Assembly (NCBI GenBank): GCA_022410635.1
Contig: JAJVDF010000124.1
Span: 2,272,514 to 2,336,513 of the forward strand
Length of the DNA stretch: 64,000 nucleotides
Source: Tretioscincus oriximinensis
Taxonomy: Eukaryota > Chordata > Lepidosauria > Squamata > Gymnophthalmidae
Direction of reading: 5' to 3'
Both the position numbers and the translations under genes were made by a program. Of the stretch, positions 1 to 11,570 are shown piece by piece (positions within the stretch are counted from its first letter, which is position 1; every line of letters starts with the position of its first letter). Below the pieces are notes generated by a model, which made no database searches, was not told the DNA's origin, and worked only from the letters and a program-made list of their open reading frames with translations.

Positions 1-979
1 TTCTGGTGGGAATGTTTATTCTATATGTTTGCACAACGTTTGGGTGCCTTTGTTCAGCTCATCGAGTGTTTTTGTATTTCACGTTGATGATCTTTTATAC
101 ATGACAGTTCTCATGTGTCACAGAATTTTGTGACAGGTTTTTTATATATATGTATATATATATATTACTTCAGTTGTGTTCATGTTAATAAATGTTTTTT
201 GCCTGTAGAAAGAACATTGTTTTCATCCATTCTTTATTTATTAAACTTCCTTTTCACATCTACAGAAGGACTGGGTATTAGGTCCGCCTTTGGGGGCTAT
301 TGAAGTCTTTGAAGGCGGAGCTTCTGTTGCTGTCAGCCAATCAGGAATTACCCATAGTAAGGGCATCACTTAACTCCTAGATCCAGGAACACCACCCCAC
401 AGGTAAGTATGTTAATGGGGTGTTCCTTTATGTTCCTAAGAATATCATGTTATTATAATGGTTGTAACTTATGTGTTTTATTTATTTATATTTACTAATA
501 GAATAAGCTCACTACATGAGTTTACTGCAACCAGGGGGTCTAGCTTACTCTTCTTCCCCCCTTCACGCTCCTTCTTCTCACTTCCTTGTTCCTGCTGCTG
601 TGCTGTGCTGGGTTCCATGGCAANGGTTGCTGGCCTGGCCCTGGTTTTAGAATTTTAATGACATCACTCCAGCCCTTGTGATTCATCCCCAGGGATTATA
701 ACCTTCTGGGAAATACATAGAAAGAGATATTTATATCCTGCCCTCTACTGAAGGTTTCAGGGATCTTACAGTACAGGAAAATTAAAAAAATGAGCAGTGC
801 TTGTATGGGAGATACTGTTCCCTCGTCCACAGGCCACAGTGGACATGTGTCTCTTTACTAGACATCGAAACACATACAGTGAGGGTGCCTGAAGTATTTC
901 AGAGATGAGTCCATTGTGTAACCTGGGGCTTACCCCTGAGAAGGCCCTCCCACACCTTCACTGAAGGCGGTGGGACCAT
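1..979. other. Unassigned non-coding stretch upstream of NOP9 exons
   Basis: I see no exon that fits NOP9 or another known protein here. There is a short (TA)-rich patch near 145-165. A stretch near 730-770 resembles the 'atttatatcctgccct' end of a reptile SINE/LINE tail. The remaining short open frames have no recognisable content. It probably belongs to a NOP9 intron, because the first recognisable NOP9 exon (1950) begins mid-protein. Confidence 0.5.
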
Positions 980-1312
980 CAGGAGAGTCTCTCTGGAAGA
1001 CTTTACTTCCTGAAGAGGTAGTAGTAACCAACAGCTTGGATAGTTTCAAGACAGGACTAGACAGGTTTATGGACACTAAGGGTATAAATGGATACTAGGA
1101 TAGTTGTCTGGATGTCGGCTCCCGGATGGAGCAACAGGCAGGACTCTTGAAATACCATTTGCAGGGAGTCATGAACAGGAGCATATTTTGCTTTCCTCTG
1201 TTCANGCTGCCCAGGTGCATCTGGTGGGCCTCTGTGTGACACAGAATGCTGGACTTGATGGGCTGTGGCCTGATCCAGTATGGCTCTTCTTATGTTCTTA
1301 TGTTCTTATGAC
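980..1312 (+). mobile_element. CR1 LINE 3' fragment
   Basis: The sequence carries the 3' end of the CR1 family seen repeatedly in this window: remnants of the reverse-transcriptase C-terminus, the 'ctggacttgatgggctgtggcc' region, and a terminal short tandem repeat (TTATGTTC)n near 1290-1310. It is 5'-truncated, as is typical of target-primed retrotransposition. It lies in the inferred NOP9 intron. Confidence 0.85.
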
Positions 1313-1329
1313 CTTANAAATTGGGTTGT

Positions 1330-1949
1330 GGTAAAAATTAAAATCTGTCACATCAATAATTTATTGATTTTATAATATATACAAAAAAAAAATTATAACA
1401 ATAAACGTATAACACAAAATAACAACATAATACAACATAATATATCATAAGGCAACATAACATAAATATCCCTCCTATCTCCTCCACCCAGTGCATATCT
1501 TGGGTCAGTTTACAGTTGAAATACAGCATTTCAAATGATCTTTCCTTCATCCCTCTCCACCTTCCTGTCCAGATTATTTTTATGGGTTTCCAGTTTCTTT
1601 TAAATGAACTTCTTTTCACAAAGTCTCTTGGGTCAGTCTGAACAATATGAATTAATTTACTTTCCATTATTTGGATTGCATAATAATACAGCTTTTGCCT
1701 TGTCCACTTTGTCTGACCCTTCCAGCCTAGAACTGGAGAATACTTCCATCCATTCTCTCTTTTTGTACTGATGAACCTGTGATATTCCTTACAATGTGCA
1801 AATCAAACAATTCCTGAGATAGTGGAGAACATTTTATGAATTTCATTCTTTACCCTTGCACTCGTTCACGTTCCCAAAGCATTTGTAGATATACCCCTGG
1901 GCCTGTACATCCGTGCCAGCCTCTTTTTTAATCTCTCTTTTTTTTTAAG
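1330..1949. other. AT-rich non-coding stretch with A-run, possible old LINE tail
   Basis: The run near 1380-1390 is adenine-rich and the following sequence is AT-rich with no conserved frame. It resembles a decayed LINE 3' end read on the minus strand, but I cannot assign a family. A pyrimidine tract ends in the NOP9 exon acceptor AG at 1948-1949. Confidence 0.35.
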
Positions 1950-4900
1950 CTGGGAAAACTGTTTGAGGAGCTGAGTCCCGGTGTGGAAGAGATCATGGCC
2001 CGGGAGCACCTAGGGGTGATCACTGCACTTTTAGGAGCCTGTCGGAGACGAGGCGCCCACCAGGTTGAAGCGCTGCAGGTTCTCCTGGAAGTAAGGGGCT
2101 TCCCCGTTCCCTCCCTTTCCCGTAACGTCTGCTTCGTCAGTTTGGCCTTGACGCTTCCTTTTCTGTGGTCAACTACAGGCCTTCCATTGCTGGGAGCCAG
2201 CGTCCCGGCGGCTGGCGTGTGTCCCCCTTATTGCTTCTGTGTTGGCCTATGAGGTGTATTATAATCAGGAGGAGAAAGGAGAAGAAGAAGCAGAAGAAGA
2301 AGAAAGGAATCTGTCTCAATGTCAGGTAAGCAACGATACGAACATGACCTTGGGGTGCTCTGGTGTGGCTTCTCGTGTCTTAGTTCCATTGACCCACCGG
2401 TCGCCTCTAGAGAGGCAGTCGTGCTCTTGCTTCCTTTATGCGTTTCTGTTCTTCCTTTCTGCTGTCTGAGATGCTTCTCATGGTGGCACAAGAGCTCGAT
2501 GTTTTCAACAGAGATGCCATATTCGAGGCCCATGCGTTGGCCGTGGAGAGGAAGGAGTGTCCTCTATTGTAGTTTGGAGTCCCTGGAGTCAAATTTCCAC
2601 TGGATTATAGGACACCTTGTAGGGCTTGTCGCTGCCTCATGACCAATTTCTGAAGATAGGTTGAAAATCAGAAGAATGGCTGGTGTCTCTTGGACACAGA
2701 GGAAGAGAAGGGGGAGGCGTGGGCTTCCCAGACAGATCCTTGGAGGTCTGATACTGCAGAGTTGTGCTGGTGTGCAGCTGCTGGAGCTGAGCACTGAGAA
2801 TCTCAGGGTGCTGCAAAACGAGGATGCTTCTTTTAATGGTGGCTGCTAGGCCATGGAGGGCAAGACGATCAGGCACCAGACGACCAATNTGGGAGGCCTC
2901 TGCACAACAAAGGAGGGTTGGCAGGCCTTGACGTGAGAAGTATAGGATTCCAGGATGAGCACTGAGGTTAACACTGAGAGCATAACCCTTAATGGAAATT
3001 CAGTGGCAACCCTGGGAAATTACCTTGTAAATTACCCAACTTCCAGTCCCACCCTCAGAAATGACATCATTTCTGGGAATGGAACTGAAAGTGACATAAT
3101 CCCAGGTACCAGGGACCTGAAAATGACATCATGAATGATGTCATTTCAGGGGGCAGGATTAAAAATACAAAAATTGTGCAGTCCAAGGTATGTGAGATGA
3201 ATGTTCCCTGTACCTCTGATGAGAGGGGAAATTCTCATACAGTCAGGATTGTTGAGTGACCAGAAAGATACTGAAGAGGAGTTGGGTTTGCTCAGACAAA
3301 GAGCCCTTCACAGGTCACCCAATNGCCCTGTCTCCTTGGACTCTTTAGAGGATTTTATAAATACAATATAGGGATGTTGTCCTTGTTTTCCCATCCTCCA
3401 GGCAAGCCAGCCCCGTCCTTTGAGTTCCATCTCTTATCACGGCTCCGTGATGCTCCAGCACATGCTACACTTTGCTGACCCTTCTCTTGTGCTACGAAGT
3501 TTGGCGGCCCTCACACCGGAAGACCTGGTCACCCTGGCTTGTGACCCGGCTGGTAGCCACGTCTTCGATGCCCTCCTGGCCAGCCCCTCTGTGCCCGAAA
3601 AGCAGAGGCGCAAAGTCTTGAGGTCGCTGAAGGTGAGGACTGGGACCCTGCTAGGTGGGGCAAGAAAAAATGTTGTGTCAAGGGAGGCAAGGGCACGAAG
3701 GAGCAACCATTTTTATGATCTGGCGATTTTACAGCATGGTAGGCATAATGTAGAAAAATTGAGACGGCACAAGAATGTGATCGGGCCACAGCATCCTGTC
3801 TCCCAAGTATCTGGACAAGAAGGCAAAACCTTCCGCTATTCTCCACTGCAAAAAGCATTTAGGGGCTTCCCACCTGGTTCTTCAGCCTTGAGGCATCCCT
3901 TGGGCATCCCTGAACCTCTGCTACCCTTTTTCTCTTTTCTATCCCTCCTACCCGTCAGCTTCATAAGAGTGACTGTTGATTTGGATCAACATATGGTGAA
4001 GCAGCTGCTGGAAGCTTTGTCAGGAACAGCATTAAATTGGAGACAGAAGGAAGGATGGCAGAGAAATGGNATCAATATATTATTGACCAAATGACGTTTG
4101 ACTCGAGTCTAGAAAGGAGGGAGAAATATCAAGGAAATAGGTTAGAAGGAAATGGAGCGAGCGATTTATGGAGGAAAATTACTCTTAAAAGATAAGGAAT
4201 TGATAAGTACAAGTGAATTGATTTGGTATTGAATACATTGAATTAACTCACCTAGGCTGGGGGATGGGAAAGGGGGAAAGGGAAGGGAGCGTGTAAGAGG
4301 GTGATTGATTTTTTTTAGAATGTTTTGTTATGCAGTTTGTCTTTGTTTGATTCTGTAATTGTAAGTGAAATAAATAAGATCATTCTTTTTTTTTTTAAAG
4401 AGCCAGCTGAGAAAATGTTTTTTCTCTGTCCATCTTTTCCACCCCAGGCTTGATTTTATACACTTTAGTCAGATCACCTCTTAAACTCCATTTTCAGGTC
4501 TAAAGAGACCCAGACGTTGCAGCTTGATTTCGTTCCAGCCCTTTCTGGTTTCCCTTTTTGGCACCTTTTCCAGTTCNCTAGTTGGGCCGTGTAGTAACCA
4601 GAGTGGCGCTTCAAGGCAGCTGGGGGAAGACCCTGGGGATACCTGGAGCATTGTGGAATTGGATTTAAGACTGGCAGGAACAGACTGAATTGGGGAGAGT
4701 CGAGCAAGTGTTGTAATTGTTCTCTCCTCCTGTCCTTAGGGCTGCTACGTATCTCTGGCTTGCAGTAAGCATGGGAGCCGTGTCCTGGATGCCATCTGGA
4801 GCAGAGCCACCTTGCCAGCCAAACAAGAGATGGCTCAGGAACTAGGTAAGGATCTTTTGCTCGTTTCACCTTTGCGTATTTCACCCTTGTGAGGCAGAAA

Positions 4901-5529
4901 AAGTTCCACAGGCTTGCTGCGTCAGTGAAATGGCTATAGAATGGGGCAGCAGCAGCCCTCTGATATGGAGTGCTATGTAAAAGATCTAAAACAGAAGTGA
5001 GGAATCTTTTGTTCTGCCAGGGGCCATTTGGATATTTGTAACATTGCTCAAGGGCCACACCTCTTGCCTAACTTGTGCTCATAGAGTTATATTTCCCCCT
5101 TCATCAGCTCCTTCAACTGCTGTTGCTCAGTTGGATTCTAGGCCCAGTTCCCTCAGCATACTTGTCCTCAGCTTTAACGTAGCTTGGGATTTGTACTAGT
5201 CACAGTTTTTCCGAGCTCTCTCAGCCCCACCTACTTTACACAGTGTATTTTGGGAAGAGAAGAACAGAAGGTTATGTATGTTGCTTTGGTTTCCTTTGGG
5301 GTATAAAACCTGACTCTTCTTCTTCTTTGTGAGTCTTTAAACCCATCTCTTCTCTTGGTCCCACCTTCTAGCGGAACAAGAACCACNGTTGCGCCATGAT
5401 CCTTTCGGGCATCACCTGGTCCGCAATTTTGCCTTAAGCCACTTCCTGAAGCGCCGGCGAGATTGGGATCGATACCAGGAGGCAGAGAAGAAACGCCGCG
5501 ATCTGTTTGCTGAGATTTTGGAGGACTAA
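1950..5529 (+). CDS. NOP9: NOP9, nucleolar protein 9 (C-terminal five coding exons)
   Basis: NOP9 is a nucleolar Pumilio-repeat RNA-binding protein required for 18S rRNA processing in small ribosomal subunit assembly. Five exons with consensus splice sites join in frame: 1950-2090, 2179-2325, 3402-3632, 4740-4845 and 5372-5529, the last ending in TAA. They give about 260 residues, roughly the C-terminal 40% of the family's usual length of about 630. Recognisable family segments are 'CVPLIASVLAYEVYY', an acidic Glu-rich loop, 'GSHVFDALLASPSV', 'YVSLACSKHGSRVLDAIW', 'HDPFGHHLVRNFAL', 'FLKRRRDWD' and the terminal 'ILED'. These are Pumilio-type helical repeats with HGSRV/DPFGHH recognition-helix motifs. 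The first three splice junctions are phase 0 and the last is phase 1. An ambiguous base falls in the last exon (near 5387). The gene converges on CIDEB. N-terminal exons are not in the window. Confidence 0.93.
3117..3149. repeat. CRE-like palindrome (TGACATCA...TGATGTCA) in NOP9 intron
   Basis: Two near-perfect inverted arms built on 'atgacatcat' and 'atgatgtcat' are separated by only a couple of bases. Similar TGACATCA/TGATGTCA-rich sequence recurs at about 3058-3150, 12655-12750 and 29405-29560, so this is part of a small dispersed repeat rather than a unique regulatory element. Confidence 0.5.
4020..4400 (+). mobile_element. L1-clade LINE 3' fragment
   Basis: An open reading stretch ending near 4195 reads as a LINE-like C-terminal tail ('EKWYQYIIDQMTFDSSLERR'-like with an ambiguous base). 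It is followed by a 3' UTR with 'gaaataaataag' and a long T/A run near 4387-4398. The element lies in the intron between NOP9 exons 3402-3632 and 4740-4845. Related fragments appear at 31650-31920 and 40725-41650. Confidence 0.6.
4980..5190. repeat. Dispersed repeat ('gaggaatcttttgttctgccaggggcc' type)
   Basis: This intronic stretch matches by eye a common sauropsid interspersed repeat with the motif 'ccatttggatatttgtaac'. A related 'gggcccgagggccagatgtggcc' sequence occurs near 29046-29110. Family assignment (hAT-like) is a guess. Confidence 0.35.
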
Positions 5530-6060
5530 ACTCCAAAGGACTGTGAGGAGGGTTCCCTTGGCAGAGGGGGAGCCAGAAGTGGAGCCAAGAACTAGCAAGG
5601 CCCCCCTTGCACTCAGCTGGGTGGCTGGTGGCAATCTAGGCATTCTTCTTGTCTGCATCACAATCAGCAGATGTTGTAAATTGTATCTGTTTACTTATGG
5701 TTTACTTACATATAAAGATATAATTTCTTAAGCTTGTGTGTGCTCTGGTGTCTTTTCAGTCTTGGTGAATTGCTAAGGAGTGGTTGCTGAGTTTTTTCTT
5801 GGACCTATTAATTTTGTAAGAGGCTTTTCATAGTTGTCATTGAACAGTAAAACTAGACAGATTCCCCAGCCAACTTCCTGAAAGCAGAAAAAATGTTTCT
5901 TGTGGGCAGGATGGGGCACAGATTGGCTAAACAGGCGTCCTCCCTCTTAGGGCTAGCTGTGGTGATGCCTGGGAGCTGTATTCCACAGAACAGGGCCCCA
6001 TGAAGGCTGTTTCACTTTTTTCACATTTGGGCTGTTGCTCCTGCCAGCTTTAAGGACATA
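5530..6060. other. NOP9 3' flank, no further gene seen
   Basis: This covers the presumed NOP9 3' UTR and the intergenic space before the L1. I see no perfect AATAAA just after the stop; 'atataaagatataatttc' near 5708-5727 is the best candidate for a weak poly(A) signal. No other coding or RNA feature is visible. Confidence 0.4.
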
Positions 6061-8095
6061 AGAAGAGCAGCTCAAATGGACTTTGCAGCTCGCTTTATTT
6101 CCTATGTTATGAAAATGTACAATGCCCCCCTCAAATGTGTTATGGTAAACAATCTGACCTCTTCTCTTTTTTGCTTATCCAAAGGGATCTGTCAGGGATG
6201 TCCTCTCTTTCCTGTTCTCTTTGCCCTCATTATAGAGGTGTTAGCCTCTTACCTTCGTCAAAACAATAATATCTCAGGCTATAGTTTCGGCACCCTCAAC
6301 TCTAAATTCAATCTCTATGCCGATGATCTCTTGGTTACTACCCAAGATCCTCTTACCTCGCTCCCTCATATCAAACAAGAGTTAGACTCGTTCCAAACTT
6401 ACGCGGGTCTCAGGATCAACTACGCCAAGACCGAAATGCTTTGCCTAAACATCCCTCCCTCCACTCAGTTCTCACTCCGTGACACTTATGGTATTTCGCT
6501 TCAACCCAGGAAACTAAGGTATTTAGGTGTCTGGTTACCCAAAAACTTACATAAAACAATNTCATTCAATTACACTCCGGTCTGGCAGAAAGCTAGTTGT
6601 CAAATAGCTTCCTGGAAATCCAGAAAGTCTCTCTATTGTTGGCTGCATTGCAGCAATTAAAATGAAAATCCTTCCTATGATTACCTTTCTCTTCTGCACT
6701 CTACCCTTTTTTATTCCCCTAGCTCAATGTCGTGACTGGGAAAAGGGACTAGATAGTTGGGTTTTCTCCAGGAAACAATCTCGGCTCTCCAAATCAGTTT
6801 ATCGACTACCATCCAAATGTGGTGTTTGGGGATATTCTTCTCTTTCTCTTCTATTCCTGGCAACTTTCCTTCTTTTTTCTCCCTTGCCACCTCTTTGGGC
6901 TAAGATAGAAGCAGAGGGACTCTGCTTAATTCTCCCCCCTCTCTCTCCATTTTCAAAGAAGCTGGACTCTCATAAGCTATCCCAGCTACATCCAATGACA
7001 TTTTGTACCCTCAAAAGTATGGGGCCATTATCAACATCTCTCCCCTTCCCCATCCCCTCTGACCCCCCTGTGTACCCTCTCAGACTCCTCTCTCTCAATC
7101 TTGCCAGCCGTTTGGCAAAACCTCAAATCCGCAGGGTTCTGGTCACTTTCTGATTTCTATTCCACTNAATTTTCAGAGCTCTCTCTGCTCGAACTCTCCT
7201 CCCATATGGGACTCACAAGAATTGGCTTACTCCCAGAGCTCTTTGTGCTTGTTCATCAACTCCACTAAAAGACACAGGCGTTAGGAATCTCACCCCCTTC
7301 GAAACCATGATGGATGAGCTCACGACCCTGGAAAAGGGTCTTTCCACCACTATTTATCATATCCTCCTCGACACTCTTCCTCCTCCCACTAGCCATAAGA
7401 CATTTTNGGAAACGGAATGNGGTCTCCCTATTGATGATATAGAATGGAATTGTATCCTCACTAGGCTATTTGATGCTCATATTTCCCAAGCTGACCGAGA
7501 TGTTTCCTATAAAACCATCTATTGATGGTACATTACACCCGCTCGCCTTTACACTATTAATCATCATGTTAGTTCTTGCTGCTGGAATAACTGTGGCTCC
7601 CTGGGGAGCTATCTCCACATGTGGTGGGAATGCCCAGCTGTTTCTTTATTCTGGGAGATGGTACATGACACCTCAGAATATATTCTAAAGACCAAAATAC
7701 TTTTCTCCCCTGCTTTGGTATTCCTGTTTCACTATAGAAACTAGCCTCTACTTTGCAGAAATTACAAACTTCTGATGAGCCTGATCACATGCAGCAAAAT
7801 GGAGGTGGCTAAGAATTGGAAATCCCCTCAATTACTTAATAAACAGGATTGGATTGACCGCATCTGGCAGCTTGCTCTTCTGGAACTGACTCACCTCCAA
7901 AAATGGACCATGATGGGTGAACTCAATCCAAAATGCTTCTTGGACAAATGGCTGTCCCTTATCAAGGCAGCCAAATCAAATACCTCCCTAAATCCACATG
8001 CCACCCCACACGTTCTTCTTCTAAATAAAAAACTGACTTACTTACTAACCTTACTTCCCACCTTATTGGTTTGATTTTCCTTTTTTAATTTGTTT
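6061..8095 (+). mobile_element. Decayed L1-clade LINE (ORF2 reverse transcriptase to 3' end)
   Basis: The frame at 6076-6660 carries reverse-transcriptase motifs: 'GICQGCPLFPVLFALIIE' (block with the QGCPLS-type turn), 'YADDLLVTTQDP' with the YADD catalytic pair, and 'ELDSFQTYAGLRINYAKTE'. Further downstream, in other frames, 'HMWWECPAVSLFWEMVHD' matches the C-terminal Cys/Trp region typical of L1 ORF2. Multiple frameshifts, internal stops and ambiguous bases show that it is dead. It sits between NOP9 and CIDEB. Confidence 0.85.
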
Positions 8096-8261
8096 GCTTA
8101 ATTTATGTGTATTTTATTTGTGTCTGGGTTATTTGTTAGTTATTTGTTCAGGAAATATTGATCATGTGTTATTTTCATGAAAGTAATCGTTTCCGTGACA
8201 ACTACTATCTTTGATGTGTTTATCTGATTATACTCTTTATTGCAACACAATAAAAGTTAAC

Positions 8262-9596
8262 ACAACATAAGAAGAGCCATACTGGATCAGGCCACAGCCC
8301 ATCTAATTCAGCATTCTGTCTCACACAGAGGCCCACCTGAGCAGTCTGAACAGAGGAAAGCAAAATATGCTCCTGTTCTTGACTCCCTGCAAATGGTATT
8401 TCAGGAGTCCTGCCTGTGGCTCCATCCCGGAGGCAACATCCAGACATCCATCCTAGGACCCATTTATACCCTTGGTGTCCATAAACCTGTCTAGTCCTGT
8501 CTTGAAGCTATACAAGCTGTTAGCTACCACTACCTCTTCTGGAAGTAAATTCCACAGGCTGATGACCCTCTGGGTGAAAAAATACTTTCCTTTGTCTGTT
8601 CTCACTGTTCTGCCCATAATTTTCAAGGAGGGCCCTCTGGTCCTAGTGTTGGGTGATAGAGAAAACATTTTTTCTCTATTCACCTTGTCCATCCCATGCA
8701 TGATTTTATACACTTCAATCAGATCACCTCTCAAATGTCACCTTTCGAGGATGAAAATGNCCAGACGTTGCAGCCTGACTTCATAAGGGAGGTGCTCCAG
8801 ACCCTTGATCATTCTTGTTGCCCTTTTCTGCACTTTCTCTAGTTCTATAATATCCCTCTTGAGATGTGGTGACCAGAACTGAACACAGTATTCCAAATGT
8901 GGCCTCACCACAGATCTATAGAGACAAAACAACTTCTGCTGACTTTTTTTCGATTCCTTTCCTAATTATCCCCAACATGGAATTTGCCTTTTTTGCTGCT
9001 GCTGCACACTGGGTTGACATTTTCATTGAATTGTCCACCAACACCCCAAGATCCTTTTCTTGCTCGGTCACAGAAAGCNTGGTTCCCATCAGGTGGTAGG
9101 AGNAGTTGGGGTTCTTTGCTCCAATGTTCACGACCTTGCACTTGCTTAAATTAAAGTACATTTGCCACTCTGATGCCCACTCACCCAATTTCAATAGATC
9201 GCTCTGGANNGCCTTACAATNATTTTCAGTTTTCACTACCCTGAACAGTTTAGTGTCGTCAGCAAACCTGGCTACTTTTTACCTCGGCATCCAGATCATT
9301 TATGAATATATTGAAAAGCAAAGGTCCCAGTACAGANCCCTGGGGTANCCCACTTCTTACCTCTGTCCACTCGGAGAACTATCCATTTATTACTACTCTC
9401 TGTTTTCTATCTTTTAGCCAGTTTCCAATCCAGGACAAAGTCTGTCCTCTTCTACCATGAGTGTGGAGCTTTTTTAGGAGCCTTTGATGAGGGACTTTAT
9501 CAAAAGCTGCCTGAAAATCTAGATAGACAATATCAACTGGATCCCCTCTGTGAAGCTGCTGGGCATACAAGTTTTTACAATAAGCACTTGTCATTG
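8262..9596 (-). mobile_element. CR1 LINE, long minus-strand 3' copy (RT C-terminal half)
   Basis: On the minus strand the element reads 'FQAAFDKVPHQRLL', 'LGEWASEWQMYFNLSKCKVVNIG', then '[20 protein letters not shown]' and 'LRGDLIEVYKIMHGMD'. These are hallmark segments of the CR1 reverse transcriptase thumb and C-terminal region. The 3' end with short tandem repeats is at about 8262 and the 5' truncation is near 9596. Stops and ambiguous bases make it non-functional. It is one of the two longest CR1 copies here (the other is at 54275). Confidence 0.9.
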
Positions 9597-11265
9597 TGAA
9601 AAAACAGCGTAGAAAATCAGGCAGAAATACAATTTAAAAACAGGAAACAGGAATTCTTTCAGGATGTAAGCTTGCAGTTTGTTCTTGTTTATGTCTGGCA
9701 CCCCATCTATAAAGAAGGATTTGGAAGAGAAGCAGCAGAATTGGAATAAATTCACCAGTTCCAGACTTCGGATAAGGGTCTGAACAGAGGCAATGGTTTT
9801 TAGGAACAATGTACATTAAATATCAGTTAACATCTCAATCTCCTGATGGTTCTCCTGAATTATTTCTAAAACTTTCTGCATTTCTTTAGACAGCAACAAT
9901 CTTGTTTACTTTACACTTCCTTCCCTCAGGAAGCCTTAACAACCCCGGTACTACACTTGACTGATCATTCTTGTTTAAATTTTTGCTGCTCTTTAGGTGC
10001 TCCACTTTCTGTAAGTGCTTGTCCTTAGGCAGTGAAGAAATATAAGTAACCCCCACCTATGAGTTAAGTGGGATCCAATTTTTGCTTACAGAGTGAGAAC
10101 TTGTGAAATGGGAGGCAATAGAGGNTAATAAAGTGGAATGCTTGGAAAGATATTGGTAAAGCAGAAGATTGTAAAGTGAGCTTTGCTTCTAGAGGGGTGT
10201 ATAAAAGCTCCCGCTGCCTATTTTTTCTTGTTAGCCATTAAGGTGCCACAAACCGACAATCCCACACATACATGAGATTTTAGGCTATCCAATTATGAGT
10301 ATCCTCCCCACTGCCTCACCCACTACCCGAGGTCATTCTGATGCCACGCCCCTTGCCCATTCTTTTGTTTCAGGCCCCAACTTTTTCAGCCACATGACCT
10401 TTGTGTCTCACCCACCACTTATATCATTTCCATTTCTGGTTTACGGATGCCTTCTTAATGATGAGTAGGGCTGGAAGTCATGTGACCAAAAGGGGCGGGG
10501 CAGAGCCATGCAAGGAAGTTTCCCCCTGTACGAGTTTTTGTAAGATTTTCTGCCCTGGGTCTTATACTCACTGCTCCTCCAAGACACTCTTGCTAGATAT
10601 TCTTCATCCAGACTGGCTACTTCTTTGGTATCAACAAATGTTTATAGGAGATTCATTTTAGGTTTTTGGACATAGGGTCAATTGCAGCAAGAGGATCGGC
10701 ACAGCAATTCTTGGGGACAAACTTCGAGAAAAATGGAGCCACGTTTGCTGTGGGTCCAGGAAACCTATTTCAAGTGTAAAAGGCGCTACGTTCACCCCCA
10801 TCCCAACCAGGCCCCAAGGAAGAGAAGGGAAGGGTGGGACCCAGCACGGACTTTGGAAAGTCTACTGATACTTGGTCAGCACCAGGTAATCAGAGGAGGA
10901 TTTTGACTGAGTAGAAGGTTAGCAGAAGATCCATATTATGTCCTCTGGAGAGGTTAATGGCATTTCAACTTCTATTGCTCTTATTATCTGTTCTCTCTGG
11001 GGCTGAACTAAAATGGGGCCCCACCACCATCTACCCCAAAGCACTTGCTGTTGCCAGGCAAAGAGCGTTTCAAGACGAGTGACGTGACTTTGCCATTTAG
11101 ACTCAGTCCATTAGCATTATATGCGACTCCCTCTGCTGCCCACACTGGTCATACGATGGCGAAATCCAAATCAACTCTTAGTTCAAGGCCATACGCGTTT
11201 GCTTTTCAAATTCCTTTTTTTAAATTCCTCTTTAAAGCTCGTAGATTGCAGTCTTGGGATGATTA
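9597..11265. other. Intergenic stretch between LINEs and CIDEB; fragments of dispersed repeats only
   Basis: About 9597-9820 is a repeat also found near 51240-51500, where it lies on the opposite strand. About 9900-10000 ('cttgtttactttacacttccttccctcag') recurs at 33108-33180 and in part near 54060-54130. From 10000 to 11265 I see no gene, RNA or clear repeat; open frames there lack family motifs. Confidence 0.45.
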
Positions 11266-11269
11266 ATAA

Positions 11270-11520
11270 CAACAACGTTTATTTATAATGTCCTTTTCAC
11301 CAAAGGGGGGGGGGCACATATAGATTTTGTTGCTTTCTCCACAACAGACACCCTGTGAAGTATGTGGGGCTGAGAGACTTCTAAAGAACTGCGACTGGTC
11401 CCAGGTCACCCAGGTGGGTTCATGGAGAAGTGGGGAATCGAACTGGGAGGTTACCAGATAGGAGTCCAACACTCCAACCACAGCACCAAACTGGTTAATT
11501 TGGCTGGGGAGAAGCAGCTT
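11270..11520 (-). mobile_element. tRNA-derived SINE (MIR-like body)
   Basis: The stretch contains 'ccacaacagacaccctgtgaag', 'gactggtcccaggtcacccag', 'tggggaatcgaactgggagg' and 'ccaacactccaaccacagcacc'. These are the ordered blocks of a CORE/MIR-like tRNA SINE, with B-box-derived and A-box-derived parts in reverse orientation. Sister copies are at 29945-30175, 38583-38838 and 41930-42110. Confidence 0.65.
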
Positions 11521-11570
11521 TCAGGGCAGCTCTTGCNGTGTGGCTCTGGCAGAGGAAGAGGACGATGGGT

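Noticed and set aside
3420..4094. 224-codon frame taken as one NOP9 exon
   Set aside because: Protein similarity ends at the GTGAGG donor after 3632; the rest is intron read-through plus LINE sequence.
6076..7153. Reverse-transcriptase-like frames as host genes
   Set aside because: L1 ORF2 motifs with frameshifts and stops; a dead transposon.
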